28,564 bases of DNA from an uncultured Candidatus Saccharibacteria bacterium (GTDB taxonomy: Bacteria > Patescibacteriota > Saccharimonadia > Saccharimonadales > Saccharimonadaceae), in assembly GCA_937876715.1 (NCBI GenBank), contig CALEGA010000073.1:1-28564 (forward strand). Reading direction: 5' to 3'. Position 1 is the stretch's first letter, and every line of letters begins with the position of its first letter. The position numbers and the translations under genes are program-made. Of the stretch, positions 20,347 through 28,564 are shown piece after piece. The notes under the pieces were generated by a model. The model worked only from the letters and a program-made list of their open reading frames with translations. It was not told the DNA's origin and made no database searches.

Positions 20347-23259
20347 ATGAAATATACTGCCGGAAAGCGCCGTCGCGCCCTTGAATACGAAAAAGCTATC
20401 GCCGATTGGTGGAAGAAAGACCACACTTTCGAAAAGAGCGTCGATGCTCGCGATGCTAAAAACAGCTACGTTTTTTATGACGGACCTCCGTTTATTACCG
20501 GTATGCCACACCACGGCACTCTCCTCAGCTCGATCGTTAAAGATGCCGTCCCACGCTACTGGACAATGCAAGGCAAGCGCGTCGAACGTCGCTGGGGTTG
20601 GGATTGCCACGGTCTCCCCGCCGAAAACTTCGTCGAAAAACAACTCGGAATCACCGACCGCCGCGAAATTGGCACCAAAATCTCCCTGGAAAACTACATC
20701 ATCAAAGCTCGCGAATCGATGGTCGCCAATTCTGAAACGTGGCGCAGCACTATCGACCGCATCGGTCGCTGGGTTGATTTCGACAACAGCTATCGCACGA
20801 TGAACAGAGACTTTATGGAAAGCGTCTGGTGGGCGTTTAAAACCCTTTACGACAAAGGTTTCATCTACGAAGGCCGCAAGGTTTTAATGTACGACACCAA
20901 GTTCGCCACTCCCGTTTCTAAAGCAGAGGTCACAATGGACAACGATGCCTACCAAATCGTCACCGACCCCTCCGCCTACGTCAAATTCCGCACTAGAGGT
21001 GGCTTCGCCAATCTCAGCAAAAGCCCGAAGCGCATTCCGCTCTACCTCCTCGCTTGGACCACTACGCCGTGGACTCTCCCCGCGAACAAAATGCTCGCCG
21101 TTAGTCCCGACTTAGATTACGGCGTTTACGAAAAAGATGGCGAGCACTTCGTCGTCGCCACTAAACTCGCCGACAAACTTTTCCCTGACACCGAGCCGCT
21201 CTTCATTATGCCGGGCAAAAACCTAAACGGCATGCACTATTACGACCTCCTCGACCCCGAAAAAACCCACAAAGTCTATACTGCCGATTTTGTCGGTTCC
21301 GAAGAAGGTACCGGCATTGTTCATATCGCTCCCGCCTACGGCGAAGACGACTATAACCTCTATCTTGCCCACGAGGACGAAGCCGAATTTGCAGATGTTC
21401 TCGACGAAAACGGCTACTACCTCCCCGAAACGGCAGAAAAACTGCACCAGCTCGGCGTCCGCGACACCGACGACCACGGCATCCAAATCTGGGACGGCAA
21501 CAAATTCATCGCCAAAGTTCTCGAAAGCTGCGGCATCATCTACAAAATCGAATACATCAAACACGAATATCCTTTCAACCCTCGCTCAAAATCCCGCGTC
21601 ATCTACCGTGCTTTTCCAAGCTGGTTCTTCGACGTTCAAAACCTCAAGTCCGACTTAATTAAGCACAACGAGCAAATCAACTGGTTCCCCGAGTACATCA
21701 AAGAGGGCCGCTTCAAGAAAAACATCGAAGCCGCGCCCGATTGGAATCTCTCGCGCGACCGTTTCTGGGCAACCGCAATGCCGGTTTGGAAAGGTGACAA
21801 AGGCACCGTTAAGGTCGTGGGTAGCTATCAAGAGCTCAAAGACCTCTCTGGCGTCGAACTCGAAGATTACCACCGCCCGTGGATTGACCAAGTCGAATTC
21901 GACCTCGACGGCGAACATTTTACCCGCGTTGACAAAGTCCTCGATTGCTGGTTCGAATCCGGCTCAATGCCGTTTGCTCAGCTCCACTACCCGTTCGAAA
22001 ACAAGGAAAAATTCGAACAAAACTACCCCGCCGATTTCATCGTCGAATACGTCGGGCAGGTCCGCGCCTGGTTTTACTACGTCCACGTCGTCAACACGGC
22101 ACTCTTCGGCAAAAACGCTTATAAAAACGTCATCGTCACTGGCACCTTAGCAGGGAACGATGGACGGAAAATGAGCAAATCTCTCGGCAACTTCACCGAC
22201 CCGAATGAGTTGATGGACAAATTCTCCGCCGACTCACTCCGCTTCCTCCTCCTCAGCTCTCCCGTCACCGCTGGCGAAGACTTCGCTCTGCTCGACAAAG
22301 ACGTCTCCGACGTTGCACGCAAGCTGTCGATGATTTGGAATGTCTATGATTTCTTCACTACCTACGCCGCCGTCGACGGCTTTGACTCTGAAAACCATTG
22401 GCAGCCAGAAGACGGTTCTGTCGAATGTCTCGAGAATCCGCTCGACCGCTGGATTATCTCACGCCTCCATGAAACTCGTGCCGAAATCACCAAAGGCATG
22501 GAAGAATATAACCTTCCGAAAGCCCTCGCTGGCGTTCTCCCGTTCGTTGACGACCTTTCCAACTGGTTCGTCCGCCGCTCTCGTCGCCGTTTTTGGAAGT
22601 CCGAAGACGATTCCGACAAAAACGAGGCTTACTGGACTCTTTTCACTGTTCTCAAGCACACCGCCATCATGCTCGCGCCATTCACTCCGTTCCTCTCTGA
22701 AGAGCTGTATCAAAATCTCACCAGCGCCGGCACTTCTATCCATCTTCTCGACTATCCGCTCGAAAACCCTGTCGACCAAACCACGCTCGACCTCATGTCT
22801 CGCGCGCGCGACATCATCAACGAAGGTCTCATGCTCCGCATGAAAAAATCTGACTCCGAGACACAAATCAAAATTCGCCAACCGCTCGCCAGCTTCACCT
22901 ACGCCGGCGACCAGCTCCCCGAATTCTACGAACAAATTATCAAAGACGAGCTCAACGTTAAGTCCGTCAAGCACGGCAAAGAAACTAAACTCGACAAGAC
23001 TCTAACTCAGGAGCTCAAAGACGAAGGCTTCGCTCGCGAACTCATCCGCCTCGTCCAATCCGCCCGCAAAAAAGCCGGACTCCAAGTTGACGACCGCATC
23101 AAGCTCAGTATCAGCGACATAGATTTGCCAGAAAAATACATTGATTTAATCAAAGAAGAAACCCTCGCCACCGAGTTCGCTCAGGACGGCAACTTTGCCT
23201 ACGACGAAATTGTCAAAATCGACGACAAACAAGGTACAATTTCCTTAGAAAAAATTTAA
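20347..23259 (+). CDS. ileS: Isoleucyl-tRNA synthetase
   Basis: A 970-residue class I synthetase charging tRNA-Ile. The HIGH-type motif is PHHG (residues 54-57, in GPPFITGMPHHG) and KMSKS lies at 608-612 (DGRKMSKSLGNF). The GWDCHGLPAE element and an editing (CP1) domain with TTPWTLPAN are present, followed by the anticodon-binding helical domain. The start and motif style (short N-terminus, VPRYWTMQGKRVERRWGWDCHGLP) resemble the eukaryote-like IleRS type 2, which in other bacteria is often mupirocin-tolerant; this is inferred. The promoter directly before the ATG suggests a leaderless mRNA. Confidence 0.97.
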   Translation: MKYTAGKRRRALEYEKAIADWWKKDHTFEKSVDARDAKNSYVFYDGPPFITGMPHHGTLLSSIVKDAVPRYWTMQGKRVERRWGWDCHGLPAENFVEKQLGITDRREIGTKISLENYIIKARESMVANSETWRSTIDRIGRWVDFDNSYRTMNRDFMESVWWAFKTLYDKGFIYEGRKVLMYDTKFATPVSKAEVTMDNDAYQIVTDPSAYVKFRTRGGFANLSKSPKRIPLYLLAWTTTPWTLPANKMLAVSPDLDYGVYEKDGEHFVVATKLADKLFPDTEPLFIMPGKNLNGMHYYDLLDPEKTHKVYTADFVGSEEGTGIVHIAPAYGEDDYNLYLAHEDEAEFADVLDENGYYLPETAEKLHQLGVRDTDDHGIQIWDGNKFIAKVLESCGIIYKIEYIKHEYPFNPRSKSRVIYRAFPSWFFDVQNLKSDLIKHNEQINWFPEYIKEGRFKKNIEAAPDWNLSRDRFWATAMPVWKGDKGTVKVVGSYQELKDLSGVELEDYHRPWIDQVEFDLDGEHFTRVDKVLDCWFESGSMPFAQLHYPFENKEKFEQNYPADFIVEYVGQVRAWFYYVHVVNTALFGKNAYKNVIVTGTLAGNDGRKMSKSLGNFTDPNELMDKFSADSLRFLLLSSPVTAGEDFALLDKDVSDVARKLSMIWNVYDFFTTYAAVDGFDSENHWQPEDGSVECLENPLDRWIISRLHETRAEITKGMEEYNLPKALAGVLPFVDDLSNWFVRRSRRRFWKSEDDSDKNEAYWTLFTVLKHTAIMLAPFTPFLSEELYQNLTSAGTSIHLLDYPLENPVDQTTLDLMSRARDIINEGLMLRMKKSDSETQIKIRQPLASFTYAGDQLPEFYEQIIKDELNVKSVKHGKETKLDKTLTQELKDEGFARELIRLVQSARKKAGLQVDDRIKLSISDIDLPEKYIDLIKEETLATEFAQDGNFAYDEIVKIDDKQGTISLEKI

Positions 23260-23263
23260 CAAA

Positions 23264-23296
23264 ACAAAAAAATCCCCCGCGAGGGGGACTTTTTTA
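23264..23296. terminator. Bidirectional terminator between ileS and the convergent membrane-protein gene
   Basis: TCCCCC (23273-23278), loop GCGA, GGGGGA (23283-23288), flanked by an A-run on the left and a T-run on the right, so it works in both directions. It begins a few bases after the ileS stop and ends at the stop of the minus-strand gene. Confidence 0.85.
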
Positions 23297-24856
23297 TTAT
23301 TCTTCCGTATAGAACTTTAGACCTGAATAAGTATAATACTCTTTCTTGTCATCTCCGTTCTTGATAATAAAGTAATTCGCATAAAACTCCGACGGATTAA
23401 CTTCGCCGAGCAACACTTTCTTCGCCGTCACATCAACCACATCATACTTATTCGCATCTCGCTTCATCGTCCAAATCTCGTGATCAACCGCTGCGCTACG
23501 ATTCGAACCGTCCGTATAATCAAAACCGGTCACCGGCTGCCCATCTTCCGCAATCAAAGCACGTTTGCCATCACTATTCCTAACGTAATAGCTGTGGTCA
23601 TAGGTAGAAATCCGTTGATAGGTCAAATCATTCAATCTTTTGCCACTCGCATCAATCATATAATAATTGTCGCCGTCTTCCGACACGCTAGCGTGACCAA
23701 ACTTATCAAAGAGCGAATAAATGTCTTTATATTCGCCAAAGGCAAACGAACCGTCCAAGCGATAAAACCCATATTTTTCGTTAGCTTCAATGGCATAAAG
23801 CCCAGCGTCATACACCACGCCACTCGCGAGATCCGACGAGCCATCAATCGTCTTCGACAAATTGCCGTTGACATAAATCTCGACTTTACCGTCCTCGTTC
23901 AACATCGCGTAGTTGTTAATATCTTTCAACGCCACGTCCGCCGCCACTTTCCTCGCAATCTTATAATTGCCGTCTAAGAGCGCCACTTCTTCGTAGCTGT
24001 CATCATAGCCAACCACCATATCGCTGTTAATCACGATACCGTAGTATTTAATCTCATTCAAATCATAAAAATCTTTGCCGCTGACGTAAAGTTTATAATC
24101 ACCACCCTCGTCATTATCGCTCTTTTCGAGCAAAACTAACCCGCGGTTTTCCGATACGTCATCGATTTCATAGCGGTCACCCTCAAAGATAGCAAGTTGC
24201 TGACCCGAGCGAGCATCGAATAACAAGTTAGTCTTGTTATAAAAGGCGAGTACAAAATCTTTTGCCGTGCTAAACTTCAATTCGGCATCATCCACCACCG
24301 CAAATTGCGTCACTAAACGACCGGCATAATTATAAATATAATAATTTCCGCCCATTTTCGCTTCTAGGAAAGTCGAGGAATAGCTCGGCGCGTCAATCTC
24401 AAGGTCACTACCTGCCAATAGTTCCTTACCGTCGCCCATCCAAAGTCGGCGCGCACCAGCATTATCTTCGACCAAGAACAGACCGGCATAACTCTTTACG
24501 ACGCGAGAAATCTGTCCAAACGGCACCGTCAAGCGCCCGTCTTCGCGCACTAGAGCATATTCATTACCTTTTTTAACATAGGCATAGCCGCCAATAAAAT
24601 TCGATTTTTCGTCATATTCATCATTCGTCAAACGCACACCGTCTTTATTCCAGAGTGTATATTTATCATTCGTATAGATAAAGAATGCGGACGAATAAGT
24701 CGGGCTATTTTTCGGGTCGTCCGGTGCCGCTTTTGGCTTTAGAATCAAGAAAGCTGCCACGACCACCACGGTTAATACTGCGCCGAGAATAATCCAAGGC
24801 AACCCTTTCCTTGACTTAGGTTTATCAGGTTTTTCGTTGGTAGATTTTTCTGCCAT
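23297..24856 (-). CDS. Single-pass membrane protein with WG-repeat-like extracellular domain
   Basis: A 519-residue protein: a Lys/Glu-rich cytoplasmic N-terminus (1-18), one membrane helix (about 19-40, PWIILGAVLTVVVVAAFLIL), then about 470 outside residues. That region repeats a beta pattern of the kind Y-x-L-(W/V/Y)-(N/R)-x-(D/E)-G-(R/K), for example YTLWNKDGVRL, YALVREDGRL, YGFYRLDGSF, YYMIDASGKRL and RALIAEDGQPV, similar to WG repeats and suggesting a beta-propeller. It is rich in Asp and Tyr. Ribosome site GGAG is 6 nt before the ATG. Surface location suggests contact with host or environment; no enzymatic motif is seen. Confidence 0.65.
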   Translation of the reverse strand: MAEKSTNEKPDKPKSRKGLPWIILGAVLTVVVVAAFLILKPKAAPDDPKNSPTYSSAFFIYTNDKYTLWNKDGVRLTNDEYDEKSNFIGGYAYVKKGNEYALVREDGRLTVPFGQISRVVKSYAGLFLVEDNAGARRLWMGDGKELLAGSDLEIDAPSYSSTFLEAKMGGNYYIYNYAGRLVTQFAVVDDAELKFSTAKDFVLAFYNKTNLLFDARSGQQLAIFEGDRYEIDDVSENRGLVLLEKSDNDEGGDYKLYVSGKDFYDLNEIKYYGIVINSDMVVGYDDSYEEVALLDGNYKIARKVAADVALKDINNYAMLNEDGKVEIYVNGNLSKTIDGSSDLASGVVYDAGLYAIEANEKYGFYRLDGSFAFGEYKDIYSLFDKFGHASVSEDGDNYYMIDASGKRLNDLTYQRISTYDHSYYVRNSDGKRALIAEDGQPVTGFDYTDGSNRSAAVDHEIWTMKRDANKYDVVDVTAKKVLLGEVNPSEFYANYFIIKNGDDKKEYYTYSGLKFYTEE

Positions 24857-24895
24857 AAAACACTCCGATTATTTTATAGTTTAATTGTATCACCC

Positions 24896-24924
24896 TTGAC
24901 TAGAATTTAAAACATATATATTAT
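24896..24924 (+). promoter_or_regulatory. Promoter of the ABC exporter operon
   Basis: TTGACT (24896-24901), 17-bp spacer, TATTAT (24919-24924), with the ATG 17 nt further on. It lies in the short region divergent from the WG-repeat-like gene. Confidence 0.6.
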
Positions 24925-24941
24925 ATATAGAGCTACAACAT

Positions 24942-26687
24942 ATGTTAAAACTGTTCAAATATCTCAAGCCCTACTGGTGGCAAGTTATTCTGCTTGTCGT
25001 CACAATGGGTGCGCAAACTTATCTCACGCTTCAGCTTCCCGCTTTGATGGCGGACATCGTCAACAACGGCATCACCAACGGCAACAGCGATTACATTTTG
25101 CAAGTCGGTCTCAAAATGCTCGGCTTTACCGTCGTCGCCTCGGCTTTCGCTCTCGTCACGCACTATTTCTCCGCTAAAGTCGGCGCCGCTTTCACGCGCG
25201 ACCTGCGCCGCGACTTTTACCAAAAAGTGCTCAGCTTTTCCGTCACCGAAATCGACAACTTCTCCACCGCCTCACTCATCACTCGCACTACTAACGACAT
25301 CGATCAAGTCTCTAACGCTGTTATGATGATGCTGACTATGTTGCTCCGTGCGCCAATGATGGGTCTCGGCGCCATCGTTCAGGCAATCCAAACCGCGCCC
25401 GACCTCACTTGGACTATCGCTCTCGGTATCGGCGTCATCATTTTCTTCACCGTGATTATTATGGCGGCGGTCATCCCGAAGTTCAAACTTTTTCAAAAAT
25501 TAATCGACCGCCTCGTTCTCATCACGCGAGAAAACTTGACCGGTCTCCGTGTCGTTCGCGCTTTCAACAAAGAAGCTTACGAACAACAAAAGTTCGCCAA
25601 AACCAATCGCGAAATCACCAAAACTGCCATCTTCTTCGACCGCCTAATGTCACTTCAAGACCCGCTAATCAACCTCGTCTTCGACGGCATCACTCTGCTC
25701 GTCGTTTGGCTCTCGCTCAACCGGCTCGAAGCCGACATCACCTACCTCGGCGATATGATGGCGTTTGTTCAATACGCCTCGCACGTTCTAATCGCTTTTC
25801 TCATTCTCACGATGCTCTTCGTCATTCTCCCCCGCGCCAACGTCTCTGCCGGTCGTCTCCAAGAAGTCTTTAAAACCAAGAACAAAATCACCTGGAAAGA
25901 CCAAACCGAGGGCATCCCCGAGCATACGCCGTCCGTGGAGTTTAAGAACGTTAGCTTCCTCTATGCCGGTGCCGAAGAAAACGTCCTCTCCAACGTTTCT
26001 TTCAAGGCAAACGCTGGCGAAACTACCGCCTTCATCGGTTCTACCGGTTCCGGCAAATCTACTTTAATCTCCCTCGTGCCACGTTTCTACGAAGCCACCA
26101 GTGGCGAAATCCTCATCGACGGTCTCAACATTAAAGATTATTCCGCTGAAGATTTAATGAAACGTATCGGCTACGTTCCGCAAAGAGGCGTCCTCTTCGC
26201 CGGCACGGTCAAGGACAACATCGCTTTCGGCGCTCCCAACGCCAAAGACGCCGACATCCACGCCGCCGCTCGCGTTTCGCAAAGCTACGACTTCATCGAA
26301 AAACTCGACCAAAAATTCGACGCTCACATCGCCCAAGGTGGCACTAACGTCTCCGGTGGTCAAAAACAGCGCCTTTCCATCGCCCGCGCCATCGCCAAAA
26401 AACCAGAAATCTACATTTTCGACGACAGCTTCTCGGCGCTCGATATGAAAACCGACAAAAAACTCCGCGAAGCTTTGAAGCCAGAAGTCAAAAACAGCGT
26501 TGTTCTCATTGTCGCGCAACGCATTAACACCATCAAAGACGCCGACCAAATCGTCGTCCTCGACCAAGGTAAAATCATCGGCACGGGCAAACACTACGAG
26601 CTTTTGAAAAACTGTAAAGTCTATCGTGAAATCGTCAAATCCCAATTCTCCGAAGCTGAGTTCGCAAAGGAGCTTGCCAATGCCTAA
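24942..26687 (+). CDS. ABC exporter half-transporter, degenerate ATP-site subunit
   Basis: A 581-residue type IV ABC exporter with an N-terminal six-helix membrane domain (about residues 1-320) and a C-terminal ATPase domain. Walker A GSTGSGKST is near residue 365, signature VSGGQKQ near 470, and Walker B reads IYIFDDS, with Asp where the catalytic Glu normally stands. The switch histidine is Gln (IVAQR, about 524). These two changes mark the non-hydrolytic half of heterodimeric exporters such as TM287/288 or LmrCD. It overlaps the next gene by 8 nt, so the two halves are made together. Substrate unknown: drug, lipid or peptide export are all possible. Confidence 0.88.
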   Translation: MLKLFKYLKPYWWQVILLVVTMGAQTYLTLQLPALMADIVNNGITNGNSDYILQVGLKMLGFTVVASAFALVTHYFSAKVGAAFTRDLRRDFYQKVLSFSVTEIDNFSTASLITRTTNDIDQVSNAVMMMLTMLLRAPMMGLGAIVQAIQTAPDLTWTIALGIGVIIFFTVIIMAAVIPKFKLFQKLIDRLVLITRENLTGLRVVRAFNKEAYEQQKFAKTNREITKTAIFFDRLMSLQDPLINLVFDGITLLVVWLSLNRLEADITYLGDMMAFVQYASHVLIAFLILTMLFVILPRANVSAGRLQEVFKTKNKITWKDQTEGIPEHTPSVEFKNVSFLYAGAEENVLSNVSFKANAGETTAFIGSTGSGKSTLISLVPRFYEATSGEILIDGLNIKDYSAEDLMKRIGYVPQRGVLFAGTVKDNIAFGAPNAKDADIHAAARVSQSYDFIEKLDQKFDAHIAQGGTNVSGGQKQRLSIARAIAKKPEIYIFDDSFSALDMKTDKKLREALKPEVKNSVVLIVAQRINTIKDADQIVVLDQGKIIGTGKHYELLKNCKVYREIVKSQFSEAEFAKELANA

Positions 26688-28446
26688 AATGACCACCGAA
26701 AAACCCAAAGACGCTAAAAAATCCCTCGCCGCTTTCGTCAAGTCGCTCAAGCGCTTCCGCTTCGTCATTATCATCGCACTAGTTTTCACCATCATCGCCA
26801 GTTTCCTCCGCCTCCTCAGCCCGAAGATCCTCGGCAATATGACCAACTCCGCCGTCGCCTCGCTCCAAACCACCGGCACGATTGACTTCGAGCCAATCAA
26901 AACTTTTGCCATCCAACTCATCGTCATCTACGCCATTTGCTCCATCCTCGGCTATTTCGAACACTACTTACTCGAAGTTGCTACCGCCCGCTACACTGAA
27001 AAACTCCGCGCCGAAATTATGGCGAAAATCTCCCGCCTACCTATTTCTTACTTCGACCAACATAAGTTCGGTGACACTCTCAGCATCCTCAACAACGACG
27101 TCGATACGCTCTGGGATTCCTTGACCGAGGGTCTGGCGCAAATTATCACCAACGTCACCACCGTCGTCGGTTGTCTGATTATGATGTTCACCATCTCACC
27201 GCTCCTCGCCCTTACCGCACTCGTCGTCGTGCCGCTCTCCACTTTTTGCGTCGGCAAAGTCGCCAAACGCGCCCAAAAATACTTCGTTTCCCAACGTAAA
27301 GTCCTCGGTGAACTCAACTCTCACATTGAAGAAGACTACGCCGGCAGCATCATTATTAAAGCCAACTCTCACGAATCTGCTTCCTATGCTGAATTCGCCA
27401 AAACTAACGAAAAACTCTACGCCGACACTTGGAAGTCGCGCTTCCTTTCTTCGCTCGCTTTCCCCATCGTGCATCTCTTTACCAACCTCGGCTACGTCGT
27501 CGTCTGCATTTTTGGCGGCAGCCTCGTCCTCGACGGTCGGCTCCTCATCGGCAACATTCAAGCTTTCTTCCAATATCTCTCGCGTTTCAATCAGCCACTC
27601 TCCAACCTCTCGGAAATCGTCGCCACTTTCCAACAAACCCTCGCCGCTTCCGAACGCGTCTTTAACTTCCTCGCCGAACCAGAAGAATCGCCCGACCCCA
27701 TTCCTGCCAAGACGGTCGAAAAAATCAAAGGCGAAATCGAATTCCACGATGTTTCTTTCTCCTATGACAAAAAGACCCCCATCATCAAACATTTCTCCGC
27801 TAAAATCAACAGCGGCGCTCAGGTCGCCATTGTCGGCCCAACCGGCGCTGGCAAAACCACTATTATTAACCTCCTGATGCGCTTCTACGACCCCGACTCT
27901 GGCTACATCACCATCGACGGCGTCCCTACGACCGAAATGAAACGCGCCGACGTCCGCGCCCTCTTCGGCATGGTTTTGCAAGACACTTGGCTCTTCTCCG
28001 GCACTATCAAAGAAAATCTCAGCTATGGTAAAACCGACGCTAAACTTTCGGAAATTAAAGTCGCCACTCGCGCTGCCGGCATCGACCACCTGATCGAATC
28101 GATGAAAGGCGCCTACAACGCCAAAATCTCCGAAGACTCCGACAACATCTCCGCCGGCGAAAAACAACTCCTCACCATCGCTCGCGCTATGGTCGAAAAC
28201 CCGCCAATGATGATTCTCGACGAAGCCACTTCAAACGTCGATACTCGCGCCGAACAAAAAATCCAGGACGCCTTTGAGAAGCTCACCTCGGGCCGTACCT
28301 CCTTTGTCATTGCTCACCGCCTGTCCACCATTCTTAAGGCAGATCGGATCTTAGTGGTCAAGGATGGGATCATCTCTGAACAGGGAACCCATGATGAGTT
28401 GCTGTCCATGAAAGGACTCTATTGCACAATGCAGCAGGCACATTAA
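26680..28446 (+). CDS. ABC exporter half-transporter, canonical subunit (C-terminal end possibly foreign)
   Basis: A 588-residue partner of the preceding subunit. Walker A GPTGAGKTT is near residue 386, signature ISAGEKQ near 490 and Walker B MMILDEATS near 511, with the normal catalytic Glu and switch His (IAHRLS, about 544). The start at 26680 is chosen because AAAGGAG lies 7 nt upstream; an open frame from 26626 is not needed. From about base 28260 codon use changes: Gln becomes CAG (four of four) and Lys, Glu, Val and Leu shift to G-ending codons, so the last about 60 residues are probably from another organism's homologue joined in frame. The true host C-terminus is then not in the window. 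Confidence 0.85.
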   Translation: MPKMTTEKPKDAKKSLAAFVKSLKRFRFVIIIALVFTIIASFLRLLSPKILGNMTNSAVASLQTTGTIDFEPIKTFAIQLIVIYAICSILGYFEHYLLEVATARYTEKLRAEIMAKISRLPISYFDQHKFGDTLSILNNDVDTLWDSLTEGLAQIITNVTTVVGCLIMMFTISPLLALTALVVVPLSTFCVGKVAKRAQKYFVSQRKVLGELNSHIEEDYAGSIIIKANSHESASYAEFAKTNEKLYADTWKSRFLSSLAFPIVHLFTNLGYVVVCIFGGSLVLDGRLLIGNIQAFFQYLSRFNQPLSNLSEIVATFQQTLAASERVFNFLAEPEESPDPIPAKTVEKIKGEIEFHDVSFSYDKKTPIIKHFSAKINSGAQVAIVGPTGAGKTTIINLLMRFYDPDSGYITIDGVPTTEMKRADVRALFGMVLQDTWLFSGTIKENLSYGKTDAKLSEIKVATRAAGIDHLIESMKGAYNAKISEDSDNISAGEKQLLTIARAMVENPPMMILDEATSNVDTRAEQKIQDAFEKLTSGRTSFVIAHRLSTILKADRILVVKDGIISEQGTHDELLSMKGLYCTMQQAH

Positions 28447-28474
28447 CCTGTTTATTTCCCCTTTTTTCGTAAAA

Positions 28475-28509
28475 AAAGGCATCGGATGCTTTCGCTTCCC
28501 GATGCCTTT
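28475..28509 (+). terminator. Strong terminator downstream of the exporter (within the foreign-looking end)
   Basis: AAAGGCATCGG (28475-28485) and CCGATGCCTTT (28499-28509) form a perfect 11-bp stem with a 13-nt loop. T-rich and A-rich flanks allow action in both directions. Its style differs from the shorter terminators of the core. Confidence 0.8.
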
Positions 28510-28541
28510 AAAAATTTACTTTGCATTTACATGCTTTACAC

Positions 28542-28547
28542 TATAAT
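28542..28547 (+). promoter_or_regulatory. Possible -10 box at the right end
   Basis: TATAAT at 28542-28547, with an imperfect TTGCAT upstream (28521-28526, short spacer). The gene it would serve lies beyond the window. Confidence 0.3.
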
Positions 28548-28564
28548 CAAGGTGAATTCCCTCT

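Noticed and set aside
27196..28167. Long open minus-strand frame (323 codons) opposite the second ABC gene
   Set aside because: It is a by-product of C-ending codons on the + strand; the + frame has full ABC motifs and the minus translation has no family features.
257..28446. Recoded UGA (as Gly, as in SR1/Gracilibacteria)
   Set aside because: TGA ends the ygjP-like gene, cdsA and the hydrolase at the expected family ends, and no in-frame TGA interrupts conserved genes.
1..28564. CRISPR arrays, insertion sequences, rRNA genes or a tmRNA gene
   Set aside because: No regularly spaced direct repeats, transposase motifs or rRNA/tmRNA signatures were seen on reading both strands.

Overview
The window reads as a compact chromosomal segment of a Candidate Phyla Radiation bacterium, most likely Saccharibacteria (TM7). 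This is inferred from gene content and style, not from a search. Supporting signs are very tight packing, many 1-4 nt gene overlaps, two tandem FemAB-type transferases beside a Mur ligase, a short MetK, a cysteine-free NrdR, and promoters placed directly against start codons. TGA is used as a normal stop (ygjP-like gene, cdsA, the alpha/beta hydrolase), which argues against the SR1/Gracilibacteria recoded lineages. Both extreme ends look foreign: about 1-172 (N-terminal piece of a Firmicutes-like class B penicillin-binding protein) and about 28260-28564 (last part of an ABC transporter gene plus terminator) differ from the core in codon choice and C/G balance, so I read them as assembly chimeras until shown otherwise.

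Layout. 170-3179 (minus strand): a truncated 5' gene fragment, a YgjP-like metallopeptidase, a small P-loop kinase and a short alpha-glucan phosphorylase. 3242-5176: tRNA-Gln(CTG), whose 3' end overlaps a convergent D12-class adenine methyltransferase, with a divergent putative type II restriction enzyme; this looks like an acquired restriction-modification cassette next to a tRNA. 5265-8572: secE, nusG, rplK, cdsA, rplA, a split version of the secE-nusG-rplKA cluster with internal promoters and hairpins. 8623-11404: a membrane-anchored HNH-type nuclease, smpB, exonuclease III, and an NnrD-like gene. 11405-12476: a SAM-I-clan riboswitch controlling metK. 12501-12918: rpsJ alone, away from its usual operon.

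12987-18223: a five-gene, translationally coupled envelope operon (MurF-like ligase lacking the usual N-terminal domain, alpha/beta hydrolase, DegT-type aminotransferase, two FemAB-type aminoacyl transferases). 18319-20316: ftsZ, a possible 21-codon ORF, a zinc-finger-less NrdR, and a thioredoxin-fold protein without CxxC, all overlapping or nearly so. 20347-23259: ileS. 23297-24856 (minus): a single-pass membrane protein with a large WG-repeat-like outer domain. 24942-28446: a heterodimeric ABC exporter with one degenerate ATP site.

Three window-wide patterns stand out. First, the + strand is C-rich over G under genes of both orientations, so third-codon preference is C in + genes and G in - genes. 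Second, many genes have a TATAAT/TAAAAT-like box exactly about 6 nt before the start codon, implying leaderless mRNAs, while ribosomal-protein, metK and ftsZ genes have real leaders. Third, regulatory elements are folded into neighbours: a stop codon inside the next promoter, a terminator T-run that becomes the next -10 box, and a riboswitch P1 stem that reaches into the start codon. The most distinctive biological candidates are the envelope operon, the cysteine-less NrdR/thioredoxin-like pair behind ftsZ, and the compact metK riboswitch.
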